A DNA stretch of 63,263 nt from assembly GCA_015661075.1 (NCBI GenBank), contig JACVQJ010000014.1, positions 1 through 63,263 of the forward strand, given 5' to 3'. The stretch comes from Parachlamydiales bacterium. GTDB lineage: Bacteria > Chlamydiota > Chlamydiia > Chlamydiales > SM23-39. The notes under the pieces were generated by a model. That model ran no database searches. It saw only the letters and a list, made by a program, of their open reading frames with translations, and was not told where the DNA came from. Of the stretch, positions 36,941 through 45,673 are shown piece by piece. Position numbers and translations under genes: made by a program. Numbering within the stretch: the stretch's first letter is position 1; each line of letters begins with the position of its first letter.

Positions 36941-37822
36941 TCAACCGTTATTTACTGATTGAGTGGGAAAGTCAGGCATGTCAAAAGGGTAAGGCTCGCT
37001 GAAGTTAACGGGAATGAGTTTCCAGTCGGGAAAATAGACATCCTCATTATTAAACAGATTGTTTTGTTTCGCGGGAAAACGAGGATCGGGAACGGGATCG
37101 ACGAATGATTGGGGGGCGACAATGATTTTGTTCGGATTTTGATTGAGATAAGCGGCCCACCATGAATACGACGAATTGGCAATGATGACATGTTTCATCA
37201 TCGACATGAGGAAAAAATCTTCAATGCCGTCGTTGCCTTCGATAAAAATGCACTTCTCATGAAAGTTTTTCTTGCACCATCCCATGCGTTCGGAAAAAAC
37301 GACAAATTGAGCATCCTCAGGGAATGAATCCATGGCATTTTGGAAGTAATCAAATCCCATGAATGGATGCAGCTTGATATCGTGCAGTTTTTTGTTGTGC
37401 GTTCGGACATGCACGGCGACGGTATTGGGAAGCTCAAGAAGATCCTGGTATTTGCGATGCAGCTTGTCCAGGATCTTTTCCGAAGGGGCGAAAGTGGTTA
37501 GCAATTGATCGCGATGGTGATGAAAGTGTTTCCAGGATTGGAAATAGCCGCACAAAACTAAATCCTTTTTAAAAGGAATTCGCAAAGGACTGTATGCATT
37601 CTTTTCGTTGAATCCGTTGATGAAAGGACGCGGCGGCATTGATGTATTGAGGCGATGGAAAATCCGGTCGCGGTTATAGGCAATGCGGTCTTCTTTTTTA
37701 TGCAGCTCGGGAAACACGGCGATAGCTCCGTGGTCCCAGGCGAAAGCGAGCGTTGTTGCGATTTGAAATAGCTGATTGCCCATTTGACCGAATATTCGGC
37801 AAGTTACTAGCGGCGCGCTCAT
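36941..37822 (-). CDS. GT11 alpha-1,2-fucosyltransferase-like enzyme, copy 3
   Basis: A 293-residue GT11 enzyme. FGQMGNQLFQIATTLAFAW near residue 10, AVHVRTHNKKLHD near 142, and IANSSYSWWAAYLNQNP near 220 are the family's three signatures. The shared DGYF/CGYFQSWKHFHHHR block ties it to the two copies at 14-16 kb, though it is more divergent and GC-richer. It starts one base after the stop of the GT25 gene upstream. The GDP-mannose epimerase gene follows 59 bases later. If the epimerase yields GDP-L-galactose, this transferase could use it in place of GDP-L-fucose; that is speculation. Confidence 0.88.
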   Translation of the reverse strand: MSAPLVTCRIFGQMGNQLFQIATTLAFAWDHGAIAVFPELHKKEDRIAYNRDRIFHRLNTSMPPRPFINGFNEKNAYSPLRIPFKKDLVLCGYFQSWKHFHHHRDQLLTTFAPSEKILDKLHRKYQDLLELPNTVAVHVRTHNKKLHDIKLHPFMGFDYFQNAMDSFPEDAQFVVFSERMGWCKKNFHEKCIFIEGNDGIEDFFLMSMMKHVIIANSSYSWWAAYLNQNPNKIIVAPQSFVDPVPDPRFPAKQNNLFNNEDVYFPDWKLIPVNFSEPYPFDMPDFPTQSVNNG

Positions 37823-37823
37823 A

Positions 37824-38669
37824 TTAAAAATATCTCCGGATCGTATCGGAATTCGAAAGTGTACCGCCCGATACGACGTTTGCTTTCAAGTTAAAAAAGC
37901 GAAGGCCAGGGACAAATGCAATTTCTACGTCGTAAGGCAGATAGATGCCGTGCTGAAATGCAAAATTCAGGATTTTTTCGATGCCGCTGCGGCGGATGAT
38001 GAATGAGTGGGCCTGGCACCTTCCGCCGATGCGGTAAAAATCAGCTCCTGCGGGGCTGTACTCATAAAAAGGATCAAAGTTGATGTCGGGCATGTCGGGG
38101 CGCCAGACAGTTCCGGGCGTGAAGGGCTCAAAATGCGTGCCGTCGTCGGTATAGAGAATATCCCAGCCATCAGGGCCGACGAGCTGGTCCAGTTTTTCGA
38201 TGTATTTTGACAGTTGATGAGGATCTGTTTGAACGGTCACGTCGTCTTCTAATACCCAAACCGTCTGAAAATGGGCATCATAGGCATTTTGTAGAACCGA
38301 TAATTGGCTGATGTAGGTGCCGACGGCCCCATGTGACATACGCGGGTAGTAAATGGCGGAGCCGTAGCAAGCCTGATTGACTCGCATGGAACCGGATTGC
38401 CGGAGGAAGATTGACCCTTTCCACTCCATGCCCGGCTGTAGTTTGAAACCGACATCTTCATAAACGGCATTGAGCAAAGTCCATCCATAGATGGCCGGAA
38501 GGCGATTGGGGTCAATATTGAAGGGCTCGAGTTGGCCGAGCACCCGCTCGAGTTTTTCCGGCCTTTGATCCAGATTGATGAGAAAGACGCTATCGATGTT
38601 TTTGATGCGGCTGGTTTTGAGTGTCTGATTTTTGATCAAATACTTTTGAATGTTTTCTTTGTACGACAT
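37824..38669 (-). CDS. GT25-family glycosyltransferase, copy 3
   Basis: A 281-residue GT25 protein, first gene of its minus-strand unit. Motifs: VFLINLDQRPEKLERVL near residue 28, NRLPAIYGWTL, SHGAVGTYISQLSVLQNAY, and TVWVLEDDVTVQTDP near 145 with the metal-binding acidic triad. It is more diverged and GC-richer than copies 1 and 2. Next to it, on the other strand, starts rfbF. The 103 bases between them, AT-rich, should hold both promoters. Galactose or glucose transfer is the family norm. Confidence 0.87.
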   Translation of the reverse strand: MSYKENIQKYLIKNQTLKTSRIKNIDSVFLINLDQRPEKLERVLGQLEPFNIDPNRLPAIYGWTLLNAVYEDVGFKLQPGMEWKGSIFLRQSGSMRVNQACYGSAIYYPRMSHGAVGTYISQLSVLQNAYDAHFQTVWVLEDDVTVQTDPHQLSKYIEKLDQLVGPDGWDILYTDDGTHFEPFTPGTVWRPDMPDINFDPFYEYSPAGADFYRIGGRCQAHSFIIRRSGIEKILNFAFQHGIYLPYDVEIAFVPGLRFFNLKANVVSGGTLSNSDTIRRYF

Positions 38670-38772
38670 AGATTTATATCAACTAACTTATGGTTTTCAT
38701 TTAGCTTGTTTGAAATTATCAAGTCAACTTATACAAAATAAAGCATACCGATCGAATCACACAGGCTATTCA

Positions 38773-39537
38773 ATGAGAAGCGTTATTTTAGCCGGAGGCT
38801 TAGGAACGCGACTCGCAGAATTGACGGCTCATTTGCCAAAGCCAATGGTTGAAATCGGGGGAAAGCCGATCCTTTGGCATATCCTCAATATCTATTCCGC
38901 ATTTGGCCATCGCGAGTTTGTCATTGCTCTCGGGTATAAGGCGGAGGTAGTGAAGAAGTACTTTTTGGACTTCATCTCGATCAATAGCAATTTGTCTCTC
39001 AACCTGGCTTCCGGTCAGACAAAGATTCTTAGTGGGAGGCAGCCGGATTGGGAGATTCATCTGGTCGATACAGGAATCGCGACGCAAACCGGCGGCCGTA
39101 TCAAGCGCCTGCGCGATTGGGTAGAGAATGAAACATTCATGCTGACCTATGGTGACGGATTGTCGAATGTCGATATCACAGCATTGATTGCCTTTCATAA
39201 AAAACATGGAAAGCTCGCCACGATCACGGCGGTTCGCCCTTCCGCCCGTTTCGGCGGCCTGGTGCTGGATGGCAATCGGGTGATTCAATTCACGGAAAAA
39301 AACCAGGCCCAAGAAGGCTGGATCAATGGTGGTTTTTTTGTTCTGGAGCCGAAGGTATTGGATTATATCGACGGCGATTCAACGAGTTGGGAAAAAGAGC
39401 CTTTGGAAAGGCTGGCCGCTGATGGGCAGTTAATGGCCTATTTTCACGAGGGGTTCTGGCAGCCCATGGATACATTGCGAGAGCAGCAGCTTCTCGAATC
39501 GCTTTGGGCCACCGGCCAGGCTCCTTGGAGGGTGTAA
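38773..39537 (+). CDS. rfbF: Glucose-1-phosphate cytidylyltransferase
   Basis: A 254-residue nucleotidyltransferase that makes CDP-glucose from CTP and glucose 1-phosphate. It matches RfbF as remembered over most of its length: VILAGGLGTRL at 4-14, KPMVEIGGKPILWHIL, HLVDTGIATQTGGRIKR, FMLTYGDGLSNVDI, INGGFFVLEP, WEKEPLERLA and FWQPMDTLRE. The ATG at 38773 begins the nucleotide-binding strand, so the longer frame from 38650 is rejected. CDP-glucose feeds CDP-3,6-dideoxysugars, but the 4,6-dehydratase (RfbG) and RfbH are not in this window. The stop TAA coincides with the 3-bp target duplication of a MITE inserted immediately behind it. Confidence 0.92.
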   Translation: MRSVILAGGLGTRLAELTAHLPKPMVEIGGKPILWHILNIYSAFGHREFVIALGYKAEVVKKYFLDFISINSNLSLNLASGQTKILSGRQPDWEIHLVDTGIATQTGGRIKRLRDWVENETFMLTYGDGLSNVDITALIAFHKKHGKLATITAVRPSARFGGLVLDGNRVIQFTEKNQAQEGWINGGFFVLEPKVLDYIDGDSTSWEKEPLERLAADGQLMAYFHEGFWQPMDTLREQQLLESLWATGQAPWRV

Positions 39538-39641
39538 GGGATCGTTCAAGAATAAAGTTTAGTGTTGTCGAGGAGAAAAACGGTTTAGATTTTGAGAATT
39601 TTTCCGCAGCTGAGAGTCTTGTTTCTCTCTGCAACGATCCC
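39538..39641. mobile_element. Fold-back MITE, copy 2 (internally deleted, 104 bp)
   Basis: The left ~95 bases are almost identical to the left arm of copy 1 at 1661. The right arm is lost except for the terminal CGATCCC. It is flanked by TAA duplications at 39535-39537 and 39642-39644. The left TAA is the stop codon of rfbF, so insertion did not change that protein. It now separates rfbF from the 3,5-epimerase gene. Confidence 0.88.
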
Positions 39642-39677
39642 TAACGGTTACACGTCGAGATTAAAAGGAATGTGTGT

Positions 39678-40205
39678 ATGATATTTAAAGAACAGAAATT
39701 AAAAGGTGTTTTCGTCATTGAACCGGAAAAAAAGGAAGACAATCGCGGCTTTTTTGCCCGAACATATTGCAGTGAAGAATTTCAAAAACGAGGTCTGGTT
39801 GATTGCGCGGTCCAGTGCAATCTGTCATATAGTAAAAAGGCGGGAACGCTGCGAGGAATGCATTATCAAGCGCCTCCCTTTGCAGAAGCCAAGCTGATCC
39901 GCTGCACGTATGGAGCCATTTTTGATGTGATGATCGATCTTCGGCCAGAATCACTGACCTATAAGAAATGGCTTGGCATCAAGGTGAATGCGGCTAACCG
40001 CCAGTTGCTCTATGTTCCTGAAGGATTCGCCCATGGTTTCCAAACTCTGACGGATCATACAGAGGTCTTTTACCAGGTATCCAGGCCATTTACGCCTGAA
40101 GCGGAACGAGGCATTCGTTGGAACGATCCGGCATTTGGCATCCAATGGCCTCTGGCTGTTTCAGTCATCTCCGGCAAAGATCAGGTTCATCCGTTATTTG
40201 TATGA
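39678..40205 (+). CDS. RmlC-like sugar 3,5-epimerase
   Basis: A 175-residue cupin of the dTDP-4-dehydrorhamnose 3,5-epimerase family. Motifs: DNRGFFARTY near residue 20, LRGMHYQ near 58 with the catalytic His, FDVMIDLRPES, LYVPEGFAHGFQTL near 115, and RGIRWNDPAFGIQWP near the end. AAGGA eight bases upstream supports the ATG at 39678 rather than a GTG two codons earlier. With CDP-glucose made by the neighbouring rfbF, a CDP-4-keto-6-deoxysugar is a plausible substrate, although dTDP is the family norm. The stop overlaps the next gene's start as ATGA. Confidence 0.87.
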   Translation: MIFKEQKLKGVFVIEPEKKEDNRGFFARTYCSEEFQKRGLVDCAVQCNLSYSKKAGTLRGMHYQAPPFAEAKLIRCTYGAIFDVMIDLRPESLTYKKWLGIKVNAANRQLLYVPEGFAHGFQTLTDHTEVFYQVSRPFTPEAERGIRWNDPAFGIQWPLAVSVISGKDQVHPLFV

Positions 40206-41074
40206 ACAGCACTCGCCCCATTCAGTTTTCCATTCCGGAAGAAAAAATAGTGACAGAGATTCCTTGTAAGGACTTTTCGTTTGCCCCACTGATTCCTAGC
40301 CAGTTGTCGACTTATATATACAACTCCGAAGGGTCCTATTATCGGGATTACCAGCGCTCCTACTATGCGGTTACTTGCCGCAAAGGAGGATGGGATTGCT
40401 TGCGGCATTATGAAATTCTGGCGAACGGCTGCATACCCTATTTTGTCAATCTCCCAAAATGTCCTCCAAAAACCCTGACATTTTTCCCGAAAGAGCTGGT
40501 TTTGGAAGGAATGAATATGGCCGGGATTTCTTATCCTGAAATCGATTTTCAGCAGTTCGACACATCTAAATACAAAAAGATTGTCGCTGAGTTGCTTGAG
40601 TTTACGCGCAAACATCTGACAACAAAGAAGATTGCGCAATATTTATTAGAAGAGCTTCAATACTCCAAATCAGGAACTATTCTTTATCTATCTGGAGAAC
40701 TATACCCAAATTATTTACATAATCTTACACTGATTGGACTCAAGCAGTTGCTAGGTCCAAGGGTTGTTGATTTCCCTAAAGTAGAGCATCTATACAACAG
40801 CTATTCAAAACCAATCGATTCGCTCTACGGCAAGGGTTTTACCTATTCCAAAATCATCGACGATGAGCCTGTCGATCGCGAACAGATTGAAACGAGAATT
40901 CAGAAACGGGAGTTTGATCTGGTGATTTATGGCGATATCCATCGAGGGTCGCCATATTATTACTATGTTCGGAGATATTATCAGCCAGAGCAGATTGTCT
41001 TTTTATGCGGAAAGGATACCCATACCTGCCAGCCTTTGCCGAATCTGTTCATCAGGGAGTCTGACTCTTTTTAA
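40202..41074 (+). CDS. Putative glycosyltransferase with KGGWDCLRHYEILANGC motif
   Basis: A 290-residue protein. Its strongest feature is CRKGGWDCLRHYEILANGC followed by IPYFVNLPKCPP near residue 60. This resembles the donor-binding block of exostosin/GT10-like GT-B transferases, where a reduced-specificity E-x-A/L-x-x-G-C-x-P stretch grips the nucleotide; similar proteins occur, as I remember, in giant viruses. A second half (GTILYLSGELYPNYLHNL, FDLVIYGDIHRG) looks like another Rossmann domain, possibly a second substrate domain. The ATG at 40202 overlaps the epimerase stop, so translation is coupled. Its 3' end overlaps the convergent methyltransferase gene by 23 bases. Family is uncertain. 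Confidence 0.55.
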   Translation: MNSTRPIQFSIPEEKIVTEIPCKDFSFAPLIPSQLSTYIYNSEGSYYRDYQRSYYAVTCRKGGWDCLRHYEILANGCIPYFVNLPKCPPKTLTFFPKELVLEGMNMAGISYPEIDFQQFDTSKYKKIVAELLEFTRKHLTTKKIAQYLLEELQYSKSGTILYLSGELYPNYLHNLTLIGLKQLLGPRVVDFPKVEHLYNSYSKPIDSLYGKGFTYSKIIDDEPVDREQIETRIQKREFDLVIYGDIHRGSPYYYYVRRYYQPEQIVFLCGKDTHTCQPLPNLFIRESDSF

Positions 41075-41702
41075 GGACAGATACACAAAGTCCATTCCAC
41101 CAGGATGCAACATGTCCATTGCAGGGAGTAAATAGCTGACACTCAAAGCAGGTGGTATAGTTGAGTTTTTTAAAGGCCGATCGCGTGCCATTTCTGACTT
41201 TTTCATCATTCCAGTCGTCAATGATCGCAATAAAAATGTCGTCGAAAATATCATTGAAATAACAAAAAGCCTGTTCCTGACTCGATTCGGAGTGATGGCC
41301 GCCATAGAAATATAAATTGATCCGAGAAGTAAAGATTTCAGGTTTGTTTATTTGAAAACAATCGCCCTCAAAAAATCTGAGGCGTTGATTCGGTGTAAAA
41401 CGCTGTATGTTTTCAAAAAAAGCAGTTCTGGATCCGCTAAATTCACTCCAGTTATCGATGGCAATGGCTTCGATGTTATTATTAAATAGAGCAGAAATCA
41501 GAGTGGATCCCTGCCAGCACCCGATTTCTAAATATCGTGTGTTGGGCCGGGTACATAAATTGTTGAGAAAATGGCGGATGCGCGAACTGGACATTCCTTC
41601 AATGGAAAGAATCTCCGGCGTTAACTTCGAGCTCTCACTTTCTGCGACAGCTAAACAATATATGATGTGTCGTGTTAATTCTTTGTGCGTCAGGTGTTGC
41701 AT
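41052..41702 (-). CDS. Class I SAM-dependent methyltransferase (Methyltransf_24-like)
   Basis: A 216-residue protein. RYLEIGCWQGSTLISAL near residue 55 is motif I. IEAIAIDNWSEF is motif II. LRFFEGDCF follows, then INLYFYGGHHSESSQEQAF near 128 in place of the usual acidic DGxH strand, and FIAIIDDWNDEKV. The GGHH replaces the common D-G-x-H, so a metal-binding Asp may be missing. Last gene of the eight-gene minus-strand operon starting at wecB. It follows another SAM enzyme by six bases. Confidence 0.72.
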   Translation of the reverse strand: MQHLTHKELTRHIIYCLAVAESESSKLTPEILSIEGMSSSRIRHFLNNLCTRPNTRYLEIGCWQGSTLISALFNNNIEAIAIDNWSEFSGSRTAFFENIQRFTPNQRLRFFEGDCFQINKPEIFTSRINLYFYGGHHSESSQEQAFCYFNDIFDDIFIAIIDDWNDEKVRNGTRSAFKKLNYTTCFECQLFTPCNGHVASWWNGLCVSVLKKSQTP

Positions 41703-41708
41703 ACAATC

Positions 41709-42341
41709 TCATGAATTGAGGCGTTGAATGATCGTGATGCCGGCGTTGCTAAAATCCCGTTCATAAATTTTCCATTCAGGGTGTTGATCGAGATAGTCGA
41801 TGACAGCTGGCCAAACCCCTCTTTTCGTTCGGTTGATATGATCGGGATATCTCGATTCATTTTCCATGTTAGGATTAGACTCGTTTTCATCGATGGTTCC
41901 CCATGGATAGCCGGTGTCATGTAAGAGAATGTATGATCGTACCGACGGTGCAAATGTTTCCAGTTCATAAGTTAAATGCCGGTAAGTGTGGTAGGAGTCG
42001 ATGAGCAGGAAATCGACAGGGTCAAGGGTAATATCTAAATCGTTGGCTTGAATAAAATTAAAATCAATCTCCGCTTCTTGGGCCCATATTTTTGCTGCGT
42101 TTAGGCATTGTTCCGGAGGGGGAGAGATATCGATTCCTAAATATGAACGCGGCTTCTGAGAACTTTTCGATAGGCCGAAGAGAATACCAAAAGAGGAATG
42201 CATGTGAAGGACCCCGATTTCCGCCGCGGAGGCGCATTTTTGAGCCATTCTTTTCGCAGCCGGAACTAATTGGCGATACAGCGCGCTGTCTTGGCTGACA
42301 TGTTGATATATTTCTTCTAAACTATTTATTGATATTGTCAT
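41709..42341 (-). CDS. Class I SAM-dependent methyltransferase (CmcI-like)
   Basis: A 210-residue protein with a Methyltransf_24/CmcI-like core. ASAAEIGVLHMHSSFGILF near residue 38 is motif I, YLGIDISPPPEQ is motif II, FNFIQANDLDI is next, and VDFLLIDSYHTYRHLTYEL near 110 carries the Asp and His that bind metal in relatives. SYILLHDTGYPWG closes the core with a metal-associated HD. Likely O-methylates a sugar. It lies 13 bases after the SDR gene upstream in the operon. No ribosome site is obvious. Confidence 0.76.
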   Translation of the reverse strand: MTISINSLEEIYQHVSQDSALYRQLVPAAKRMAQKCASAAEIGVLHMHSSFGILFGLSKSSQKPRSYLGIDISPPPEQCLNAAKIWAQEAEIDFNFIQANDLDITLDPVDFLLIDSYHTYRHLTYELETFAPSVRSYILLHDTGYPWGTIDENESNPNMENESRYPDHINRTKRGVWPAVIDYLDQHPEWKIYERDFSNAGITIIQRLNS

Positions 42342-42354
42342 AGGAGTTTAAATG

Positions 42355-43350
42355 TTAAGAGTTTTGCAACCAATTCTTGATCTGTGATAGCCGTGTAAAT
42401 TTACCGCCCTCGAAGTCCTGCCGAGTCAGTTTGCGATCGACAAAGGAGCGGTGCAACTCTTTGAGAGCACTGTCTAGCGTATGTTCCAGCCGAAAGTCCG
42501 GCAGGATTTGCGACAGCTTGTCGAAGTTCACGCGGTAATTGCGCGGATCTCTACCCACTTCGCCCGTGAAAACGAGGCGCGCTTTTGGGAAAAGATGCGA
42601 GATCTTATGCGCCACTTGCCAAACCTGGTAATTTTCGCTGTTCGCACCGATATTGACCGCCTGGTTATGAATGAGATCCTGTTTTGCTTCCAAAAAAGCG
42701 ATAAAAGCCCGGGCGATATCTTTCACGTGGATCAGCGGACGCCAGGGCGAGCCATCGCTCGTGATGCGGATCTCTCCGGTTGTGAATGCGTAGGCCATTA
42801 AGTTGTTGACCATTAAGTCTAGCCGCAGCATGGGCGACACCCCATAAGCCGTTGCATTGCGCAGATAGGCGGGAGAAAAAGAGCTGTCGGCCAGTTTGGC
42901 GATTTCTTCCTCGGTTTCGATTTTCGATCGGGCGTAAACCGATTGGGGACTCAGTCGGGCCGATTCATCGAGATCCAGGTCATCATTTTTACCATAGATC
43001 GAACAGCTGCTGGAAAATAGAAAGCGAGGCACGCCGGCTTTTTTCGCACATTTGGCCAGATGGATGGAAGCGTCGCGATTAATGCTAACAGTTAGTTTGG
43101 GATCGATCTCCCCCATCGGGTCATTCGACAGAGCCGCCAGGTGCATGACGCAGTCATGCCCTTCCAGGTGCGCCGTGGACAGTTCGCGGATGTCGCGGAA
43201 GAACTCTTTGTCGGGTTTGCCGAGGGGACCAAACTCGCTCCCTTTATATAGGTTAAGATCGCAGCCGGTGACTTGATGACCGATGTGTTTTAATAGCGAG
43301 ACTAGATGGGACCCGATATATCCCCGATGACCCGTGACGAATACTTTCAT
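42355..43350 (-). CDS. NAD-dependent epimerase/dehydratase (extended SDR)
   Basis: A 331-residue extended SDR. Start ATG at 43350 is chosen because MKVFVTGHRGYIGSHLV begins there and it overlaps the upstream stop as ATGA; the longer frame has no support. FSSSCSIYGK near 117 and SVYARSKIETEE near 142 supply Ser, Tyr and Lys. RNATAYGVSPMLRLDLMVNNL follows the pattern of UDP-glucose 4-epimerase-like enzymes with unusual substrates. The reaction is not certain. Third-last gene of the wecB operon. Confidence 0.82.
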   Translation of the reverse strand: MKVFVTGHRGYIGSHLVSLLKHIGHQVTGCDLNLYKGSEFGPLGKPDKEFFRDIRELSTAHLEGHDCVMHLAALSNDPMGEIDPKLTVSINRDASIHLAKCAKKAGVPRFLFSSSCSIYGKNDDLDLDESARLSPQSVYARSKIETEEEIAKLADSSFSPAYLRNATAYGVSPMLRLDLMVNNLMAYAFTTGEIRITSDGSPWRPLIHVKDIARAFIAFLEAKQDLIHNQAVNIGANSENYQVWQVAHKISHLFPKARLVFTGEVGRDPRNYRVNFDKLSQILPDFRLEHTLDSALKELHRSFVDRKLTRQDFEGGKFTRLSQIKNWLQNS

Positions 43351-44270
43351 GCGATTCTCCGATAAAAATGGGCCAAGGCATCCCAGGCCATTTCTTCGCT
43401 CCATTCCATCAAACGGGGCCGGTCGGTGTTGAATCGGATCAATGGCTCCGGAAAATCTGTCTGCGCTTGTAATTCAATCGGACAATCGATGGATAGACGC
43501 TCGCTCATCTCACGGGCCAGGCGGCGGGTGAATTCCCCTTGCGTTTCGACATAGCCGCTGGGCCGGCAAAACTCGATTCCAGGATTTGTGCCCATGGATT
43601 CGGCCCAGATGCAATAGTTTCGGGCCAATAGATCGACGTGAATATTGTCTCGAATATAGGCCGGGGTGTTCACCATTGGAATTTTTCCGTCTATCCATGA
43701 CCGGATGAGATACGAAGTGAAGCGAAAATCTTCATAGGGGCCGAATGGGTTGGGAATGACGAATTTCCCCAGTTTCATCTCGCAAATTTCGGCAAAATAT
43801 TTGAATACCTGCCAGGTTAGCCCCTTCGAAAGGCCATACGGCGATACAGCTCGACAATCAGAACTCCCCCCTTCTCCGGGCTCAAAAACGCTGCCTGTCA
43901 ATAGAATGCGATTGCAGCCCCTGGTTTGCAAGAGTTTCAGCACGGCCAGCAAATGATGCGTGTTGCGCTCAAGAGCGCTTGCATAATCAAAGACGCAGTT
44001 TTTGTAATCCGACGTTTCCGCGGCATGATGACAGAAAAGATCCCAGCTCGATTCCGACTGGATGAGCTCAATGAATGGTTGAGAGCCAAAGGAACAATCG
44101 TACTGGATATCGCACAGCGCTTCGAGTTTATTCAGGCGTGTTTTCCGAATCCCATCATAGAGATTACGGCTCTTTTGACAGATTGCGCGCACGCTGTGGC
44201 CTTGCTGAATCAGTTTCTGAATCAGCCAATATCCCGTGAAAGAGCTAGTGCCTGTAAAAAGTATCTTCAT
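43347..44270 (-). CDS. NAD-dependent sugar reductase/epimerase (extended SDR)
   Basis: A 307-residue extended SDR. KILFTGTSSFTGYWLIQKL opens the protein. The first glycine-rich loop is GTSSFTG rather than GxxGxxG, a variant. LLTGSVFEPGEG near 122 and SPYGLSKGLTWQ near 140 carry Ser, Tyr and Lys. KFVIPNPFGPYEDFRF and YIRDNIHVDLLARNY complete the substrate region. The ATG at 44270 overlaps the preceding stop as ATGA. It could be a 4-reductase or epimerase working in series with the SDR downstream. Confidence 0.78.
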   Translation of the reverse strand: MKILFTGTSSFTGYWLIQKLIQQGHSVRAICQKSRNLYDGIRKTRLNKLEALCDIQYDCSFGSQPFIELIQSESSWDLFCHHAAETSDYKNCVFDYASALERNTHHLLAVLKLLQTRGCNRILLTGSVFEPGEGGSSDCRAVSPYGLSKGLTWQVFKYFAEICEMKLGKFVIPNPFGPYEDFRFTSYLIRSWIDGKIPMVNTPAYIRDNIHVDLLARNYCIWAESMGTNPGIEFCRPSGYVETQGEFTRRLAREMSERLSIDCPIELQAQTDFPEPLIRFNTDRPRLMEWSEEMAWDALAHFYRRIA

Positions 44271-44971
44271 CGATAAATTTCGTTGTAGTTCTTTTTGTCC
44301 CAAAACCATTTGGGATCTTCTTCATAGCGCGGCAGATGGTAAAAACCCAGTTCGTTATCTTTCCACGAAGAGTGATGGTAATCGATCTTGAAAACCTTCG
44401 GAATTTTACTGACGATATGTTTGGTCAGGTACTCTTCGCAAAACTGATAATCTTTCGTAAACATCTGAACCAGAGCGTGATTTGAAAATATAGGCCGGGC
44501 CGCTCCCACGCGGATATAAAAAGAATCCGAATGATAGTAGTCCTTAAGTCCCTGCGCGGCCTGGTTTTCAAACCCGATCCAGTATTTCAGGACGGCGTCA
44601 TAGCCGGCCAAAATTTTTCCGATCGCCTGTTTAACCAGATGCATATCGCTGATGTAGACCGACTCATGTTTGAAAATAATGATGTCATCCGGCCGGCAAT
44701 CGGGGTCGCCTACAGCATTTTTAATGGTCGAGATGATGCAGTTGAGGCAATCGAGCTGCTTGTCTTTTTTCTGCAGCAACTCGCAGATCGGCTTTGTTCC
44801 TTTGAAAGAGATTTTCAGGTTGTGCGGATCATTCGTCGAGAGGAAGATTTTCTTGAACGGGATCAGCTTCATATCTTTTTCCGTCGTACTTTTCAGCATG
44901 GCGGCTCTTCCGAAAGACGGGCCCGTGCATAAAATAATTTTCTGATTTAAAACAGTTTCAATGTCGAGCAT
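44267..44971 (-). CDS. Unrecognised protein in glycan operon
   Basis: A 234-residue protein that I do not recognise. The N-terminus has KIILCTGPSFGRAAML, then KKIFLSTNDPH, then a DCLNCI pair of cysteines and DDIIIFKHESVYISDMHLVKQ near 95, which vaguely recalls GT-A strands with a D-D/E metal site. The C-terminus is rich in aromatic residues (YHHSSWKDNELGFYHLPRYEEDPKWFWD). No signal peptide or membrane helix. Its place inside a tight operon of glycan enzymes, three bases after a GT2 gene and overlapping an SDR gene, suggests a sugar transferase or modifying role; that is only context. Confidence 0.6.
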   Translation of the reverse strand: MLDIETVLNQKIILCTGPSFGRAAMLKSTTEKDMKLIPFKKIFLSTNDPHNLKISFKGTKPICELLQKKDKQLDCLNCIISTIKNAVGDPDCRPDDIIIFKHESVYISDMHLVKQAIGKILAGYDAVLKYWIGFENQAAQGLKDYYHSDSFYIRVGAARPIFSNHALVQMFTKDYQFCEEYLTKHIVSKIPKVFKIDYHHSSWKDNELGFYHLPRYEEDPKWFWDKKNYNEIYR

Positions 44972-44974
44972 GGT

Positions 44975-45673
44975 TTACTCCAGCCAAACGATGAGATTTG
45001 GGTTTAGATCCAGGATGGATTCGTATTGCTCCTTCCAGCCGTATTTGGCGTCGGGATCCAGTTTTTTATAGCGATTGTACTTGGCCAGCCGGTCCTCTTC
45101 ATTGGCCCACCCATAGTGCTTGATGCGCAGGCTGGATTTTTTCGGGCACTGGAACGGGAGGATGGGAAATCTTCCGCAGTGCTGCGCGCTATCGGGCCAG
45201 CGGACAGGGGCATCGGGCTGATAGCGCAGCAAAAATAGCCAGCGATAGGCTTGATGCGCGCACCAGAAGCGATCCGAACGGTAATGCTTTTCGCTCCAAA
45301 AATCGTAGAGCCGGAAGAAAAAGGCGTCGGCATTCGGCATGGCGATTAGATTTTTCACTTCGTGTTTGAACTTGTTTTCGAACATCTCATCGGCATCGAG
45401 ATTGAGAATCCACTGCGGATTGGTTTTAATCGTCTCTTCCCACTGCTGTTTGCGGAGTAAGACTTCGTTGCCGAATTTCGATACGCTATTTTTGATGAGA
45501 TGCAGTTTGACGTTTTGCAACACTTCCTGGCAGATCTCGGGTGTGCGATCGGTGCTGGCATCGTCGATGATGACGGCTTCATCGATATACATTCGGGCTT
45601 TTTCCAGAACTCGGCGCAAGTAGCGATTCGCCTCATTGCGAACAACCATTGATAGGGTAATTTTAGGTGGCAT
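44975..45673 (-). CDS. GT2-family glycosyltransferase (WaaE/KdtX-like)
   Basis: A 232-residue GT-A enzyme. ITLSMVVRNEANRYLRRVL at the start, AVIIDDASTDRTPEI near 34, and WILNLDADEMFE near 86 with the metal-binding DAD are typical of the WaaE/KdtX group of LPS-core glycosyltransferases. Later RRYQ-like FFFRLYDFWSE and HYGWANEEDRLAKYNRYKKLD form the acceptor end. I choose the ATG at 45673, where the GT2 strand begins; it overlaps the upstream gene by 11 bases. The frame opens further upstream but only within that gene. Confidence 0.84.
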   Translation of the reverse strand: MPPKITLSMVVRNEANRYLRRVLEKARMYIDEAVIIDDASTDRTPEICQEVLQNVKLHLIKNSVSKFGNEVLLRKQQWEETIKTNPQWILNLDADEMFENKFKHEVKNLIAMPNADAFFFRLYDFWSEKHYRSDRFWCAHQAYRWLFLLRYQPDAPVRWPDSAQHCGRFPILPFQCPKKSSLRIKHYGWANEEDRLAKYNRYKKLDPDAKYGWKEQYESILDLNPNLIVWLE

